Below are positions 33,121-40,971 of a stretch of DNA of 64,000 bases, in pieces. The first letter of the stretch is position 1. Each line of letters opens with the position of its first letter. The stretch is from positions 187,126 through 251,125 of the forward strand of contig NZ_RCZA01000008.1 of NCBI RefSeq assembly GCF_006438925.1, read 5' to 3'. Made by a program: the position numbers and the translations under genes. The DNA comes from Pseudomonas mandelii (GTDB lineage Bacteria > Pseudomonadota > Gammaproteobacteria > Pseudomonadales > Pseudomonadaceae). Under the pieces are notes generated by a model. That model had not been told where the DNA came from and did no database searches. It saw only the letters and a program-made list of their open reading frames with translations.

Positions 33121-34650
33121 TCAGACCAGTATCGAAGTCCCGGTCATTTCCGCAGGTTTTTCCAGGCCCATCAACATCAGCATGGTCGGTGCCACATCCG
33201 CCAGCACGCCGCCGTCGCGAACCTTGAAGTCACGCTTGCCGACATAGATGAACGGCACCGGTTCGGTGGTGTGCGCGGTATGCGCCTGGCCGGTGGATGC
33301 GTCGGACATTTGCTCGACGTTGCCATGGTCGGCGGTGATCAGCGCTTCGCCGCCGACTTTTTCCAGCGCGTCAACGATGCGGCCGACGCACAGGTCGAGG
33401 CATTCAACGGCTTTTACGGCTGCGTCGAACACGCCGCTGTGGCCGACCATGTCGCCGTTGGCGTAGTTGACCACGATCACGTCGTAACGCTGGTTTTCGA
33501 TGGCGTCGACGATGCGGTCGGTGACTTCCGGGGCGCTCATCTCGGGCTGCAAGTCATAGGTGGCGACTTTTGGCGACGGGATCAGGATGCGCTCTTCACC
33601 CGGGAACGGTTCTTCGCGGCCGCCGGAGAAGAAGAAGGTTACGTGGGCATACTTCTCGGTTTCGGCAATGCGCAACTGGGTCTTGCCGTTTTTCGCCAGG
33701 TAGTCGCCCAGCACGTTCTCCAGGCTGCCCGCGGCGAAGGCCGATGGGGCGGGAATGCTGGCGGCGTACTGGGTCAGCATGACGAAGCCGGCCAGTTTTG
33801 GCTGGCGGGCACGTTCAAATTCCTTGAAATCGTCTTCGACGAACACGCGGGTCAGTTCGCGGGCGCGGTCAGCGCGGAAGTTCATGAACACCACGGCGTC
33901 GCCGTCTTCGACTTTCACCGGCTCACCGATGCTGGTGGCTTTGACGAATTCGTCGCTTTCGCCACGTTCGTACGCGGCTTGCAGGCCTTCCTGAGCGGTG
34001 GCGGCGTTGAATTCGCCGTTGCCATCGACAATCAGGTTGTAAGCCTGGGACACGCGATCCCAACGGTTGTCGCGGTCCATGGCGAAGTAACGGCCGACAA
34101 TGCTGGCGATCCGGCCTTTGCCGAGGGCCTGGAAGGCCGCATCCAGCAGTTCGATGGACGACTGAGCGCTTTTCGGCGGCGTGTCGCGACCATCAAGGAA
34201 GGCGTGCAGATAGATTTTTTCGGCGCCGCGCTTGAAAGCCAGTTCGGCCATGGCAACCAGGTGATCCTGGTGGCTGTGAACACCGCCATCGGACAGCAGG
34301 CCCATGAAGTGCACGGCTTTGCCGGCAGCGACGGCTTTATCGACAGCGGCGCAGATGGTCGGGTTCTCGAAGAACTCGCCGTCGCGGATCGATTTGGTCA
34401 CGCGTGTGAAGTCCTGATACACCACGCGGCCGGCGCCGAGGTTCATGTGACCGACTTCGGAGTTGCCCATCTGGCCATCCGGCAGGCCGACGTCCATGCC
34501 GCTGCCCGAGATCAGACCGTTCGGCACGGTGGCCCACAGACGGTCCAGTACGGGCTTCTTCGCCGCAAACACGGCATTGGATTCAGGGCTCTCACTGTGA
34601 CCGAAGCCGTCGAGAATAATCAGGACCAAAGGTTTAGGCGTGGTAGTCAT
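33121..34650 (-). CDS. gpmI: 2,3-bisphosphoglycerate-independent phosphoglycerate mutase
   Basis: A 509-residue manganese-dependent mutase of glycolysis/gluconeogenesis. It has the alkaline-phosphatase-like core ILDGFGHSE, the catalytic Ser in QMGNSEVGHMNLGAG, HAFLDGRDTPP, NYANGDMVGHSG and ITADHGNVEQM. The start at 34650 (GAGTGG site, family N-terminus TTTPKPLVLI) was preferred over an in-frame ATG three codons upstream. It is monocistronic, transcribed toward envC, and divergent from the rhodanese gene. Confidence 0.96.
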   Translation of the reverse strand: MTTTPKPLVLIILDGFGHSESPESNAVFAAKKPVLDRLWATVPNGLISGSGMDVGLPDGQMGNSEVGHMNLGAGRVVYQDFTRVTKSIRDGEFFENPTICAAVDKAVAAGKAVHFMGLLSDGGVHSHQDHLVAMAELAFKRGAEKIYLHAFLDGRDTPPKSAQSSIELLDAAFQALGKGRIASIVGRYFAMDRDNRWDRVSQAYNLIVDGNGEFNAATAQEGLQAAYERGESDEFVKATSIGEPVKVEDGDAVVFMNFRADRARELTRVFVEDDFKEFERARQPKLAGFVMLTQYAASIPAPSAFAAGSLENVLGDYLAKNGKTQLRIAETEKYAHVTFFFSGGREEPFPGEERILIPSPKVATYDLQPEMSAPEVTDRIVDAIENQRYDVIVVNYANGDMVGHSGVFDAAVKAVECLDLCVGRIVDALEKVGGEALITADHGNVEQMSDASTGQAHTAHTTEPVPFIYVGKRDFKVRDGGVLADVAPTMLMLMGLEKPAEMTGTSILV

Positions 34651-34804
34651 GGATTCCACTCGTGGCTGAGTTAAAAAGAGGGCGATGGAAAAGGGAGTGG
34701 CAGTTTAAAGCTAAGTTCCGACGGCGTCACCGCCGGACGGGGTTTGGCCCACCATAGTGGCTGTGTATACTGGCCGACATTTTAACGCCCTGGAACCTCC
34801 TTCG

Positions 34805-35218
34805 ATGGTTGATCATCTGATTCAATTCGCCACCAACCACTACATTCTCGTGGGTATCTTCGTTGTACTGGCGGCCCTGCTATTGGCCTATCAGATGCAA
34901 GGCGGCGGCCGCAGCCTGAGCACCGGTGAACTGACCGGGCTGGTCAACAAGGACGCGGGCGTTGTGATCGACATTCGTTCGACCAAGGATTTCGCCGCCG
35001 GTCACATTGTTGGCGCGGTGAACATTCCTCACGACAAACTGACCGCTCGCGTCGGCGAACTGGATAAGCACAAGGCCAAGACCATCATCCTGGTCGACGC
35101 CATGGGCCAGACTGCCGGTACTCATGCCCGCGAACTGATGAAGTCCGGCTTCACCGCCGCCAAGCTCTCCGGCGGTATTTCCAGCTGGAAAGGCGACAAC
35201 CTGCCGTTGGTGAAGTGA
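34805..35218 (+). CDS. rhodanese-like protein without an active-site cysteine (YibN-like)
   Basis: A 137-residue protein: an N-terminal membrane helix (about 12-31), then a rhodanese domain (VVIDIRSTKDFAAGHIVGAVNIPHDKL...KTIILVDAMGQTAGTHARELMKSGF). The active-site loop has no Cys and the whole protein contains none, so it cannot be a sulfurtransferase by the usual mechanism. This matches the YibN type upstream of grxC-secB in enterobacteria. grxC starts two bases past its stop, indicating one transcript. A scaffold or membrane-adaptor function is a guess. Confidence 0.88.
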   Translation: MVDHLIQFATNHYILVGIFVVLAALLLAYQMQGGGRSLSTGELTGLVNKDAGVVIDIRSTKDFAAGHIVGAVNIPHDKLTARVGELDKHKAKTIILVDAMGQTAGTHARELMKSGFTAAKLSGGISSWKGDNLPLVK

Positions 35219-35219
35219 T

Positions 35220-35474
35220 ATGAGCAACGTCGTCGTCTATTCCAGCGATTACTGCCCTTACTGTTCGCGAGCCAAGTACCTGCTCGAGAACAAAGGCGTG
35301 GCCTTCGAAGAGATCAAGGTCGATGGCAAGCCGCAGGTGCGTGCCGCCATGGCTCAGAAGGCCGGACGTACGTCCGTGCCGCAGATCTGGATCGGCAGCA
35401 CCCACGTGGGTGGTTGTGATGATTTGTTTGCCCTTGAGCGCGCCGGCAAGCTCGACGCCATGCTCAAGGCCTGA
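35220..35474 (+). CDS. grxC: glutaredoxin 3
   Basis: An 84-residue glutaredoxin with the dithiol site YCPYC (Cys12, Cys15), the SVPQIWIG cis-Pro loop and the GGCDDLFALERAGKLDAML C-terminus. It reduces disulfides and glutathione mixed disulfides in the cytosol. It lies between the rhodanese-like gene and secB, the same order as in E. coli yibN-grxC-secB. Confidence 0.95.
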   Translation: MSNVVVYSSDYCPYCSRAKYLLENKGVAFEEIKVDGKPQVRAAMAQKAGRTSVPQIWIGSTHVGGCDDLFALERAGKLDAMLKA

Positions 35475-35515
35475 ATGCCTTCCCTATAAGACCCCAAGAT
35501 CAGAAAGGATCTGAG

Positions 35516-36001
35516 ATGACTGACCAACAGAACACTGCAGCTAGCGAAGAAGAAACCGCACCGCAATTCTCCTTGCAGCGCATCTACGTACGTGACTTGT
35601 CCTTCGAAGCCCCGAAAAGCCCGGCAATCTTCCGCCAGCAGTGGGAACCGAGCGTCGGTCTGGATCTGAACACCCGTCAAAAGGCTCTGGAAGGCGACTT
35701 CCACGAAGTCGTACTGACCCTGTCCGTTACCGTGAAGAACGGCGACGAAGTGGCGTTCATTGCTGAAGTGCAACAGGCCGGGATCTTCCTGATCAAGAAC
35801 CTCGACGACGCTTCGATGAGCCACACCCTCGGCGCGTTCTGCCCGAATATCCTGTTCCCGTACGCTCGCGAAACCCTGGACAGCCTGGTCACCCGCGGTT
35901 CGTTCCCGGCGCTGATGCTGGCCCCGGTGAACTTCGACGCGCTGTACGCACAAGAACTGCAACGCATGCAGGCGGCTGGCGAGACTCCGACCGTTCAATA
36001 A
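35516..36001 (+). CDS. secB: protein-export chaperone SecB
   Basis: A 161-residue tetrameric chaperone that keeps preproteins unfolded and hands them to SecA. The diagnostic stretches are FSLQRIYVRDLSFEAPKSPAIF, DFHEVVLTLSVTVKNGDEVAFIAEVQQAGIF and CPNILFPYARETLDSLVTRGSFPALMLAPVNFDALY. A GAAAGGA ribosome site precedes the ATG. The cluster yibN-like, grxC, secB ends at the terminator 36019-36048. Confidence 0.97.
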   Translation: MTDQQNTAASEEETAPQFSLQRIYVRDLSFEAPKSPAIFRQQWEPSVGLDLNTRQKALEGDFHEVVLTLSVTVKNGDEVAFIAEVQQAGIFLIKNLDDASMSHTLGAFCPNILFPYARETLDSLVTRGSFPALMLAPVNFDALYAQELQRMQAAGETPTVQ

Positions 36002-36018
36002 GCTTTCGATGCAGTAAC

Positions 36019-36048
36019 GAAAAAAGCGCCGTAACAGGCGCTTTTTTC
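36019..36048. terminator. bidirectional terminator after secB
   Basis: AAAAAAGCGCC and GGCGCTTTTTT flank a six-base loop. The tail serves the + strand secB transcript, and the A-run gives a T tail for the minus strand. Confidence 0.85.
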
Positions 36049-36093
36049 ATGGGGCAAACGAAACGGCTGGATGTGCGCTGACTCGCCGACCTC

Positions 36094-36171
36094 TGTAGGA
36101 GCTGCCGAAGGCTGCGATCTTTTGATTTTGTTTTGAAGATCAAAAGATCGCAGCCTTCGGCAGCTCCTACA
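36094..36171. repeat. REP pair, family B (inverted)
   Basis: TGTAGGAGCTGCCGAAGGCT plus GCGATCTTTTGAT and its near-exact reverse complement lie between the convergent 3' ends of secB and trmL. This second family recurs at 41570, 46954, 50224, 60364 and 63255. Confidence 0.9.
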
Positions 36172-36184
36172 TTGAATTGCGGTG

Positions 36185-36640
36185 TTATTTAAAACCGAGC
36201 TGGCGCCAGCCTTCGTACACGGCAACCGCCACGGTGTTCGACAGGTTCAGACTGCGGCAGCCTTCACGCATCGGCAGGCGCAAACGTTGTTCGCCGGGCA
36301 GTGCATCGAGCACTTCCGCCGGTAAGCCGCGACTTTCCGGGCCGAACAGGAACGCATCGCCCTCGGCGAAGCTGGCGTCGTGGAACGGCCGCGAGCCCTT
36401 GGTGGTGAAAGCGAACAGCCGAGGATGACCGAGGCTTTCCAGGCAGCTGGCGAGGTCTGCGTGGCGTTGCAGGGTGGCATACTCGTGGTAATCGAGGCCG
36501 GCCCGGCGCAGGCGCTTGTCGTCCATCTCGAAGCCCAGCGGTTCGATCAAATGCAGGTGGCAGCCACTGTTGGCGCACAGCCTGATAACGTTGCCGGTAT
36601 TCGGCGGAATTTCTGGTTGGAAAAGGATGACGTGAAACAT
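36185..36640 (-). CDS. trmL: tRNA (cytidine(34)-2'-O)-methyltransferase
   Basis: A 151-residue SPOUT methyltransferase. The N-terminus FHVILFQPEIPPNTGNVIRLCANSGC and the knotted C-terminus (LFGPESRGLP, then MREGCRSLNLSNTVAVAVYEGWRQLG) match TrmL (YibK), which 2'-O-methylates the wobble nucleotide of tRNA-Leu. Its ATG shares the tetranucleotide CATG with the divergent gene at 36639, so each gene's ribosome site lies within the coding sequence of the other. Confidence 0.95.
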   Translation of the reverse strand: MFHVILFQPEIPPNTGNVIRLCANSGCHLHLIEPLGFEMDDKRLRRAGLDYHEYATLQRHADLASCLESLGHPRLFAFTTKGSRPFHDASFAEGDAFLFGPESRGLPAEVLDALPGEQRLRLPMREGCRSLNLSNTVAVAVYEGWRQLGFK

Positions 36641-37079
36641 GCACGGCTCCGAAGGTAAAGATGAGCGGCATTCTACGCCTGAAGCTGACCCACGTTCGAA
36701 GCTATTCCCGCGAGTGATGGCTTCGCTGGCGATTGTCGGGGTGATGGTGGGGCTGATGATCGGTCGCCTGACCACTCCCGACCCCAGCGAATTGCAGCAG
36801 GTCGAGGTCACGAACGATGGGCTGGTGGTGTGGTTCAACAACGAACCCAAGGCTCACGGCGAGTTCGTCGACGGTAGCCTCGCGTTGCTGTTCGAGGCTG
36901 AAGGAAAGGCACAGAAAGGTCAGCTAAAAATCAACGACAAGAGCGTGAACTGGCGTGTGCGTTTGAGTGATGGGGGGTTGTTGCTGACGGTGGTGGCGGC
37001 CCGGCCACTGCAGGGCGAGTGGGCCGGTAGCGAGGTCGATGACCGCTGGCGGCTGGAGATCCATCTCCGAGAGCAATAA
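36639..37079 (+). CDS. membrane-anchored hypothetical protein
   Basis: A 146-residue protein: an N-terminal charged segment, one membrane helix (about residues 26-44; VMASLAIVGVMVGLMIGRL), then a periplasmic domain (VEVTNDGLVVWFNNEPKAHGEFVDGSLALLFEAEGKAQKGQLKINDKSVNWRVRLSDGGLLLTVVAARPLQGEW). I do not recognise a functional family. The only in-frame start is the ATG at 36639, since a stop lies two codons upstream; an AAGGA site is properly spaced. The start codons of this gene and trmL overlap by two bases. Confidence 0.75.
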   Translation: MHGSEGKDERHSTPEADPRSKLFPRVMASLAIVGVMVGLMIGRLTTPDPSELQQVEVTNDGLVVWFNNEPKAHGEFVDGSLALLFEAEGKAQKGQLKINDKSVNWRVRLSDGGLLLTVVAARPLQGEWAGSEVDDRWRLEIHLREQ

Positions 37080-37084
37080 AAGAG

Positions 37085-37303
37085 GGAATCCCCGGCCTGC
37101 CTGTACCAAGGTCCCCAAAACGGCAGGGCTCGCGCATTGCGCCGTGAGCCCGGTGTAAAGAAGGAACCCCTGACCTGCCTGTATCAAGGGCCCCAAAACT
37201 GCTTGGGCTCGTCGCTTGTGCGGTGTGAGCCCGGTGTAAAGAGGGGAATCCCCGGCCTGCCTGTACCAAGGTCCCCGAAACTGGGTAGTGAATCGAATCA
37301 CTG
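37085..37303 (-). ncRNA. nrsZ: NrsZ-like nitrogen-regulated sRNA with three repeats
   Basis: Two full units and most of a third, 78 and 82 bases apart (starts at 37085, 37163 and 37245 on the + strand), share GGAA-CCCC-GGCCTGCCTGTA-CCAAGG-CCCC followed in the first two by a GGGCTC...GAGCCC hairpin. The minus strand has a sigma-54 promoter just upstream (37314-37329), predicting a transcript of about 220 nt ending near 37080. P. aeruginosa NrsZ, which lies next to ntrC, is about 226 nt, has three homologous stem-loops and is NtrC/RpoN-controlled; position and architecture agree. The 3' end is not marked by a strong terminator. Confidence 0.8.
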
Positions 37304-37313
37304 AATGGACTAT

Positions 37314-37329
37314 TGCAGGGGGCGTGCCA
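37314..37329 (-). promoter_or_regulatory. sigma-54 promoter of the NrsZ-like sRNA
   Basis: On the minus strand the sequence reads TGGCAC-GCCCC-CTGCA, matching the -24/-12 consensus at every position but one. It predicts initiation near 37303, at the edge of the repeated RNA. Confidence 0.85.
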
Positions 37330-37369
37330 GGTTTTAACAAGTTGAAACAGAGTGTCGCGCTGAAGCGTC

Positions 37370-37403
37370 GAAAGCCCCGTATTCCGGGGCTTTCGTGTTT
37401 TTT
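37370..37403 (+). terminator. terminator-like hairpin on the + strand
   Basis: GAAAGCCCCG and CGGGGCTTTC enclose a short loop and are followed by GTGTTTTTT. It lies between the sRNA promoter and its putative enhancer and may end + strand read-through from the 36639 gene before it enters the ntrC side. Confidence 0.75.
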
Positions 37404-37472
37404 CGATAGGGGTTCGGTTGCGAACGCAGGCGGGATTTCGGATCTGTTGCCGTGCGCGATTGCGGTTCACGA

Positions 37473-37489
37473 TGCATTGCGGCGGTGCA
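37473..37489. promoter_or_regulatory. NtrC-type binding site upstream of the sRNA
   Basis: TGCATTGCGGCGGTGCA has the 17-bp TGCA-N9-TGCA dyad of the NtrC consensus (TGCACCAAAATGGTGCA). A weaker copy (TGCGCGATTGCGGTTCA, 37453-37469) lies 20 bp away on the same helix face. They are centred about 160-180 bp upstream of the predicted sRNA start, a usual enhancer distance. Confidence 0.65.
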
Positions 37490-37501
37490 CTGAACTCTAA
37501 A

Positions 37502-37591
37502 TGTGGGAGCGAGCCTGCTCGCGAAAGCGGTGGCTCAGTCAACATCAATGTCGAATTTGATGGCCCCTTCGCGAGCAGGCTCGCTCCCACA
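37502..37591. repeat. REP pair, family A (inverted)
   Basis: TGTGGGAGCGAGCCTGCTCG plus CGAA and its inverse lie about 42 bases apart and end 10 bases past the ntrC stop. The element forms the 3' boundary of ntrBC and separates it from the sRNA control region. Confidence 0.9.
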
Positions 37592-37601
37592 GGGTTAAAA
37601 G

Positions 37602-39038
37602 TTAACCCTCATCCCCCTCATCATCATCCCCACCATCAACCTTCATCCCCAATTCCTTGATCTTGCGCGTCAGGGTATTACGCCCCCAGCCCAGCAAAAC
37701 GGCGGCATCGCGGCGGCGGCCGGCGGTGTGTTTGAGGGCGGTTTCGATCATGATCCGTTCGAACGCCGGTACAGCGCTGTCCAGCAGGCTCGACTGGCCA
37801 CGAGCCAACGCCTGATCGGCCCACTGGCGCAGCGCTTGCTCCCAGTTGGTCACCGGTGCCGAATCCTGCGGCAGGTTCAGCAGCTCCGGCGGCAGGTCGC
37901 TGATGTGCACTTCGCGACCCGAAGCCATCACCGTGATCCAGCGGCAGGTGTTCTCCAGCTGACGCACGTTGCCGCCCCACGGCAGGTTCTTCAGGTATTC
38001 CTCGGTTTCGCTTTTCAGCAGCTTGGGCTCCACCGCCAGTTCTTGCGCGGCGCGGCTGAGGAAGTGCTTGGCCAGGGTCGGGATGTCTTCGCGACGGTCC
38101 GACAGCCGTGGAATGTGGATGCGAATCACGTTGAGGCGGTGGAACAAGTCCTCACGGAATTTCCCGGCGTGCACCAGGGTTTCCAGATTTTGGTGAGTCG
38201 CGGCGATGATTCGCACATCGACCTTCACCGGCACATGGCCGCCGACGCGGTAGAACTCACCGTCCGCCAACACCCGCAGCAAACGAGTCTGAGTGTCTGC
38301 CGGCATGTCGCCGATTTCATCGAGGAACAGCGTGCCGCCGTCAGCCTGCTCAAAACGCCCGCGACGCAGGTTGGCCGCGCCGGTGAACGCGCCTTTTTCA
38401 TGGCCGAACAGCTCGGATTCCATCAGGTCTTTCGGGATCGCCGCCATGTTCAGCGCAATGAACGGCGAAGCCGCACGCGGACTGTGACGGTGCAGCGCGT
38501 GCGCCACCAACTCTTTACCGGTACCCGATTCGCCGTTGATCAGCACGGTGATGTTGGAGTGGCTCAAGCGCCCGATGGCGCGAAACACTTCCTGCATCGC
38601 CGGCGCTTCACCGATGATTTCCGGGGTGCGGGTCAAGGCGACTGGGACTTCCAGGCCTTGCTGTTCCTGGGCGTGCTGGTTCGCGCGTTTGACCAGCGAC
38701 ACCGCCTCGTCAACGTCGAACGGTTTTGGCAGGTATTCAAACGCGCCGCCCTGATAGGACGCGACAGCGCTGTCCAGATCGGAGTGAGCGGTCATGATGA
38801 TGACCGGCAGCCGTGGGTGTTGTTCGCGAATCCGCGCCAGAAGGTCCAGACCGCTGGCACCCGGCATGCGAATGTCGGAGATGATCACGTCCGGCTGCTG
38901 GCGCGCCAGGCGGCTCATCACGCCATCGGCGCTGTCGAAGCTTTGCGTGGTCATGCCTTCTTGCTGCAAGGCTTTTTCCAGGACCCAACGGATAGAACGG
39001 TCGTCATCGACGATCCACACGGTTTCACTACGGCTCAT
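37602..39038 (-). CDS. ntrC: nitrogen regulation response regulator NtrC
   Basis: A 478-residue sigma-54 activator. It has a receiver domain with phospho-acceptor Asp55 (VIISDIRMPG), an AAA+ domain with Walker A GESGTGKE, the sigma-54 contact loop GAFTGA and GGTLFLDEIGDMP, then a Fis-type HTH (RRDAAVLLGWGRNTLTRKIKELGM). Phosphorylated NtrC turns on RpoN promoters under nitrogen limitation, probably including glnA and the nearby sRNA. Its start overlaps the ntrB stop by 4 bases. Confidence 0.97.
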   Translation of the reverse strand: MSRSETVWIVDDDRSIRWVLEKALQQEGMTTQSFDSADGVMSRLARQQPDVIISDIRMPGASGLDLLARIREQHPRLPVIIMTAHSDLDSAVASYQGGAFEYLPKPFDVDEAVSLVKRANQHAQEQQGLEVPVALTRTPEIIGEAPAMQEVFRAIGRLSHSNITVLINGESGTGKELVAHALHRHSPRAASPFIALNMAAIPKDLMESELFGHEKGAFTGAANLRRGRFEQADGGTLFLDEIGDMPADTQTRLLRVLADGEFYRVGGHVPVKVDVRIIAATHQNLETLVHAGKFREDLFHRLNVIRIHIPRLSDRREDIPTLAKHFLSRAAQELAVEPKLLKSETEEYLKNLPWGGNVRQLENTCRWITVMASGREVHISDLPPELLNLPQDSAPVTNWEQALRQWADQALARGQSSLLDSAVPAFERIMIETALKHTAGRRRDAAVLLGWGRNTLTRKIKELGMKVDGGDDDEGDEG

Positions 39039-40120
39039 GTCGATGTGGCTCCTTGTTCCAGTGGCAGAAAGATCGAGAAGGTGGTGTGGCCTGGATGGCT
39101 GTCACATTCGATCAGGCCCTGGTGCTGGCTGATGATGTTCTGGGTAATGGCCAGGCCCAGCCCGGTACCGTCCGGGCGGCCACTGACCATGGGAAAGAAG
39201 ATGGTTTCCTGCAACTCCGCGGGAATGCCCGGGCCGTTGTCGATGATTTCGATCTTGGTCACCAGACGATGGCGCACGTGGCCGATGGTGAACTGGCGCA
39301 TGGCGCGGGTGCGCAGGCTGATGCGGCCAAGGCGCAGCTCGTTCTGGCTGCTGATGGCCTGCATCGCATTGCGCACGATGTTCAGCACAGCCTGAATCAT
39401 CTGTTCGCGGTCGATCAACACGTCGGGAATGCTTGGGTCGTAGTCGCGCACCAAAGTGATGCAGCCCTGGCTTTCGGCCTCCACCAGATGACAAACGCGT
39501 TCCAGAACTTCGTGGACGTTGCACATCGCCAGCGACGGCAGTTTGTTGGAGCCGAGCATGCGATCGACCAGATTGCGCAGGCGGTCGGCCTCTTCAATGA
39601 TCACGTTGGTGTAGTCGCGCAGGCTTTCTTCCGGCAATTCGCGGGCGAGCAATTGCGCCGCGCCGCGTATCCCGCCGAGAGGATTCTTGATCTCGTGAGC
39701 GAGGCCGCGCACCAGCATCTTGCTGGTTTCCTGTTTCGACAGTTGCGCCTCTTCCTTGGTGATCCGCAGCAAGCGGTCACGGGGGTGAACTTCCAGCAGC
39801 AGCATCGTGGCGCCGTTGGCCAGGATCGGTGTTACCGCGTAGTCGACGGTCAGCGTCTGGCCGGTGAGGGCGGTGAGCATCGCTTCGCGCTTGGTGAACG
39901 GATGTGCCTGCTCGACCGCCTGGCGCAGGGAGTTCAGCGCCTCGGTAGATTCTGTGAACAGCTCGCTGATGAACTGCCCATGGCTACGCTGACCGCTGAT
40001 GGCCAGGAGCATCTCCGCCGCCGGGTTCATGTACTCGAGGCGCAGTTCGGCGTCGAGCAGAATGGTGGCGGTGGTCAGGTTGTCGAGTAGCAATCGATGC
40101 AGTGCGTCACTAATGGTCAT
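39035..40120 (-). CDS. ntrB: nitrogen regulation sensor kinase NtrB
   Basis: A 361-residue cytoplasmic histidine kinase with no membrane span. It has a PAS domain (about 5-115), the H-box GLAHEIKNPLGGIRGAAQLL with the phospho-His, the N-box NIVRNAMQA and the G-boxes DNGPGIPA and GTGLGLAI. GlnB/GlnK control its kinase versus phosphatase balance on NtrC. The start at 40120 (AGGTCC-type site) gives the family N-terminus. It is co-translated with ntrC through an ATGA overlap. An NtrC-type operator lies about 190 bp upstream. Confidence 0.96.
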   Translation of the reverse strand: MTISDALHRLLLDNLTTATILLDAELRLEYMNPAAEMLLAISGQRSHGQFISELFTESTEALNSLRQAVEQAHPFTKREAMLTALTGQTLTVDYAVTPILANGATMLLLEVHPRDRLLRITKEEAQLSKQETSKMLVRGLAHEIKNPLGGIRGAAQLLARELPEESLRDYTNVIIEEADRLRNLVDRMLGSNKLPSLAMCNVHEVLERVCHLVEAESQGCITLVRDYDPSIPDVLIDREQMIQAVLNIVRNAMQAISSQNELRLGRISLRTRAMRQFTIGHVRHRLVTKIEIIDNGPGIPAELQETIFFPMVSGRPDGTGLGLAITQNIISQHQGLIECDSHPGHTTFSIFLPLEQGATST

Positions 40121-40305
40121 CAGGACCTCTTTTGGAGCAGGGCATGCGCGTGAATAACGCGCCGATACGAGGAAAATGCAAAAACCAAACCAAGGCTCCG
40201 AAAAGAAGCGTTTAAGGCCTGAAACGGGCGTTTGACGCTCATTTGCGTGGCGTTCTGCCAGCTTTCGCGGGTACTTTCGAACCAAAATGGGATGGGATGT
40301 GAGTA

Positions 40306-40335
40306 TGGTGCAACCAATTGCACCAATATAGTGCG
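40306..40335. promoter_or_regulatory. overlapping NtrC-type dyads upstream of ntrB
   Basis: TGGTGCAACCAATTGCACCA is a perfect 8-bp inverted repeat, and the overlapping TGCACCAATATAGTGCG (40319-40335) fits the 17-bp NtrC consensus with one mismatch in the outer TGCA blocks. NtrC autoregulation of ntrBC is known in enterobacteria; here the same control is inferred from position, about 190-215 bp before ntrB. Confidence 0.65.
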
Positions 40336-40350
40336 CAAACCTGAACGGCG

Positions 40351-40971
40351 TTAGAAGAAGCGCAGGAAGGGATTTTTTTCTTCTACGGGTTTGTCTTTGA
40401 GTGGGCATTCCGGCCGTTGGCCGTAATCGGGGAGGGCGCAGGGTTTGACCTGACGCTTCTGCGCGAGGGAGATGCGCAGCATGTGGAACGGCTGGTTGGC
40501 TGTGCGTTCGACCGTGCGGCCGTGCTCGTCGAGGATTTCCACAGAGAGATTATGGCTGCCGCGATCGATGTTGCTCAGGGCGAATACAGGGCTCAGGCCG
40601 GGATCTGCGGTAGGTTGGCCGTCGAGTAGCAATCGGTAGCGATGGCCATGTTGCAGGCCGGGTTCGCTGGTAACGCTGACGATTATTTCGCCAGCGCTGC
40701 TGCGTACCGTGGCGTCTGGCTCCGGCACCAGGATTCTCAGCATGTCGTAGTGGAAAAGCGCTTTGGCTTCGGGTTTCTTCGGCGCTGTCATCGGCGTAGC
40801 ACCGGTTGGGTTGGCGGACATGCGGTTACTCGTCGCCATCGGCACGCGCTTGGCGTTGCCGGAGCCTGGCTGGTCGGTATAGACCCGATTGCCCTGGGCG
40901 TCGACGTAGGTGAACACCTCGGCCGTCGCCGGCAGGGCGATCAAGCATGTGATCAGCAGCCACAGCCTCAC
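40351..40971 (-). CDS. DUF4124 domain-containing periplasmic protein
   Basis: A 206-residue exported protein (signal peptide MRLWLLITCLIALPATA). The DUF4124 start VFTYVDAQGNRVYTDQPGSG is followed by a beta-rich domain (IIVSVTSEPGLQHGHRYRLLLDGQP...DRGSHNLSVEILDEHGRTVERT). Its function is unknown. It is the downstream partner of a paralogue encoded at 40968, overlapping it by ATGA. The pair conserves order next to ntrB in pseudomonads as I remember it. Confidence 0.85.
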   Translation of the reverse strand: MRLWLLITCLIALPATAEVFTYVDAQGNRVYTDQPGSGNAKRVPMATSNRMSANPTGATPMTAPKKPEAKALFHYDMLRILVPEPDATVRSSAGEIIVSVTSEPGLQHGHRYRLLLDGQPTADPGLSPVFALSNIDRGSHNLSVEILDEHGRTVERTANQPFHMLRISLAQKRQVKPCALPDYGQRPECPLKDKPVEEKNPFLRFF

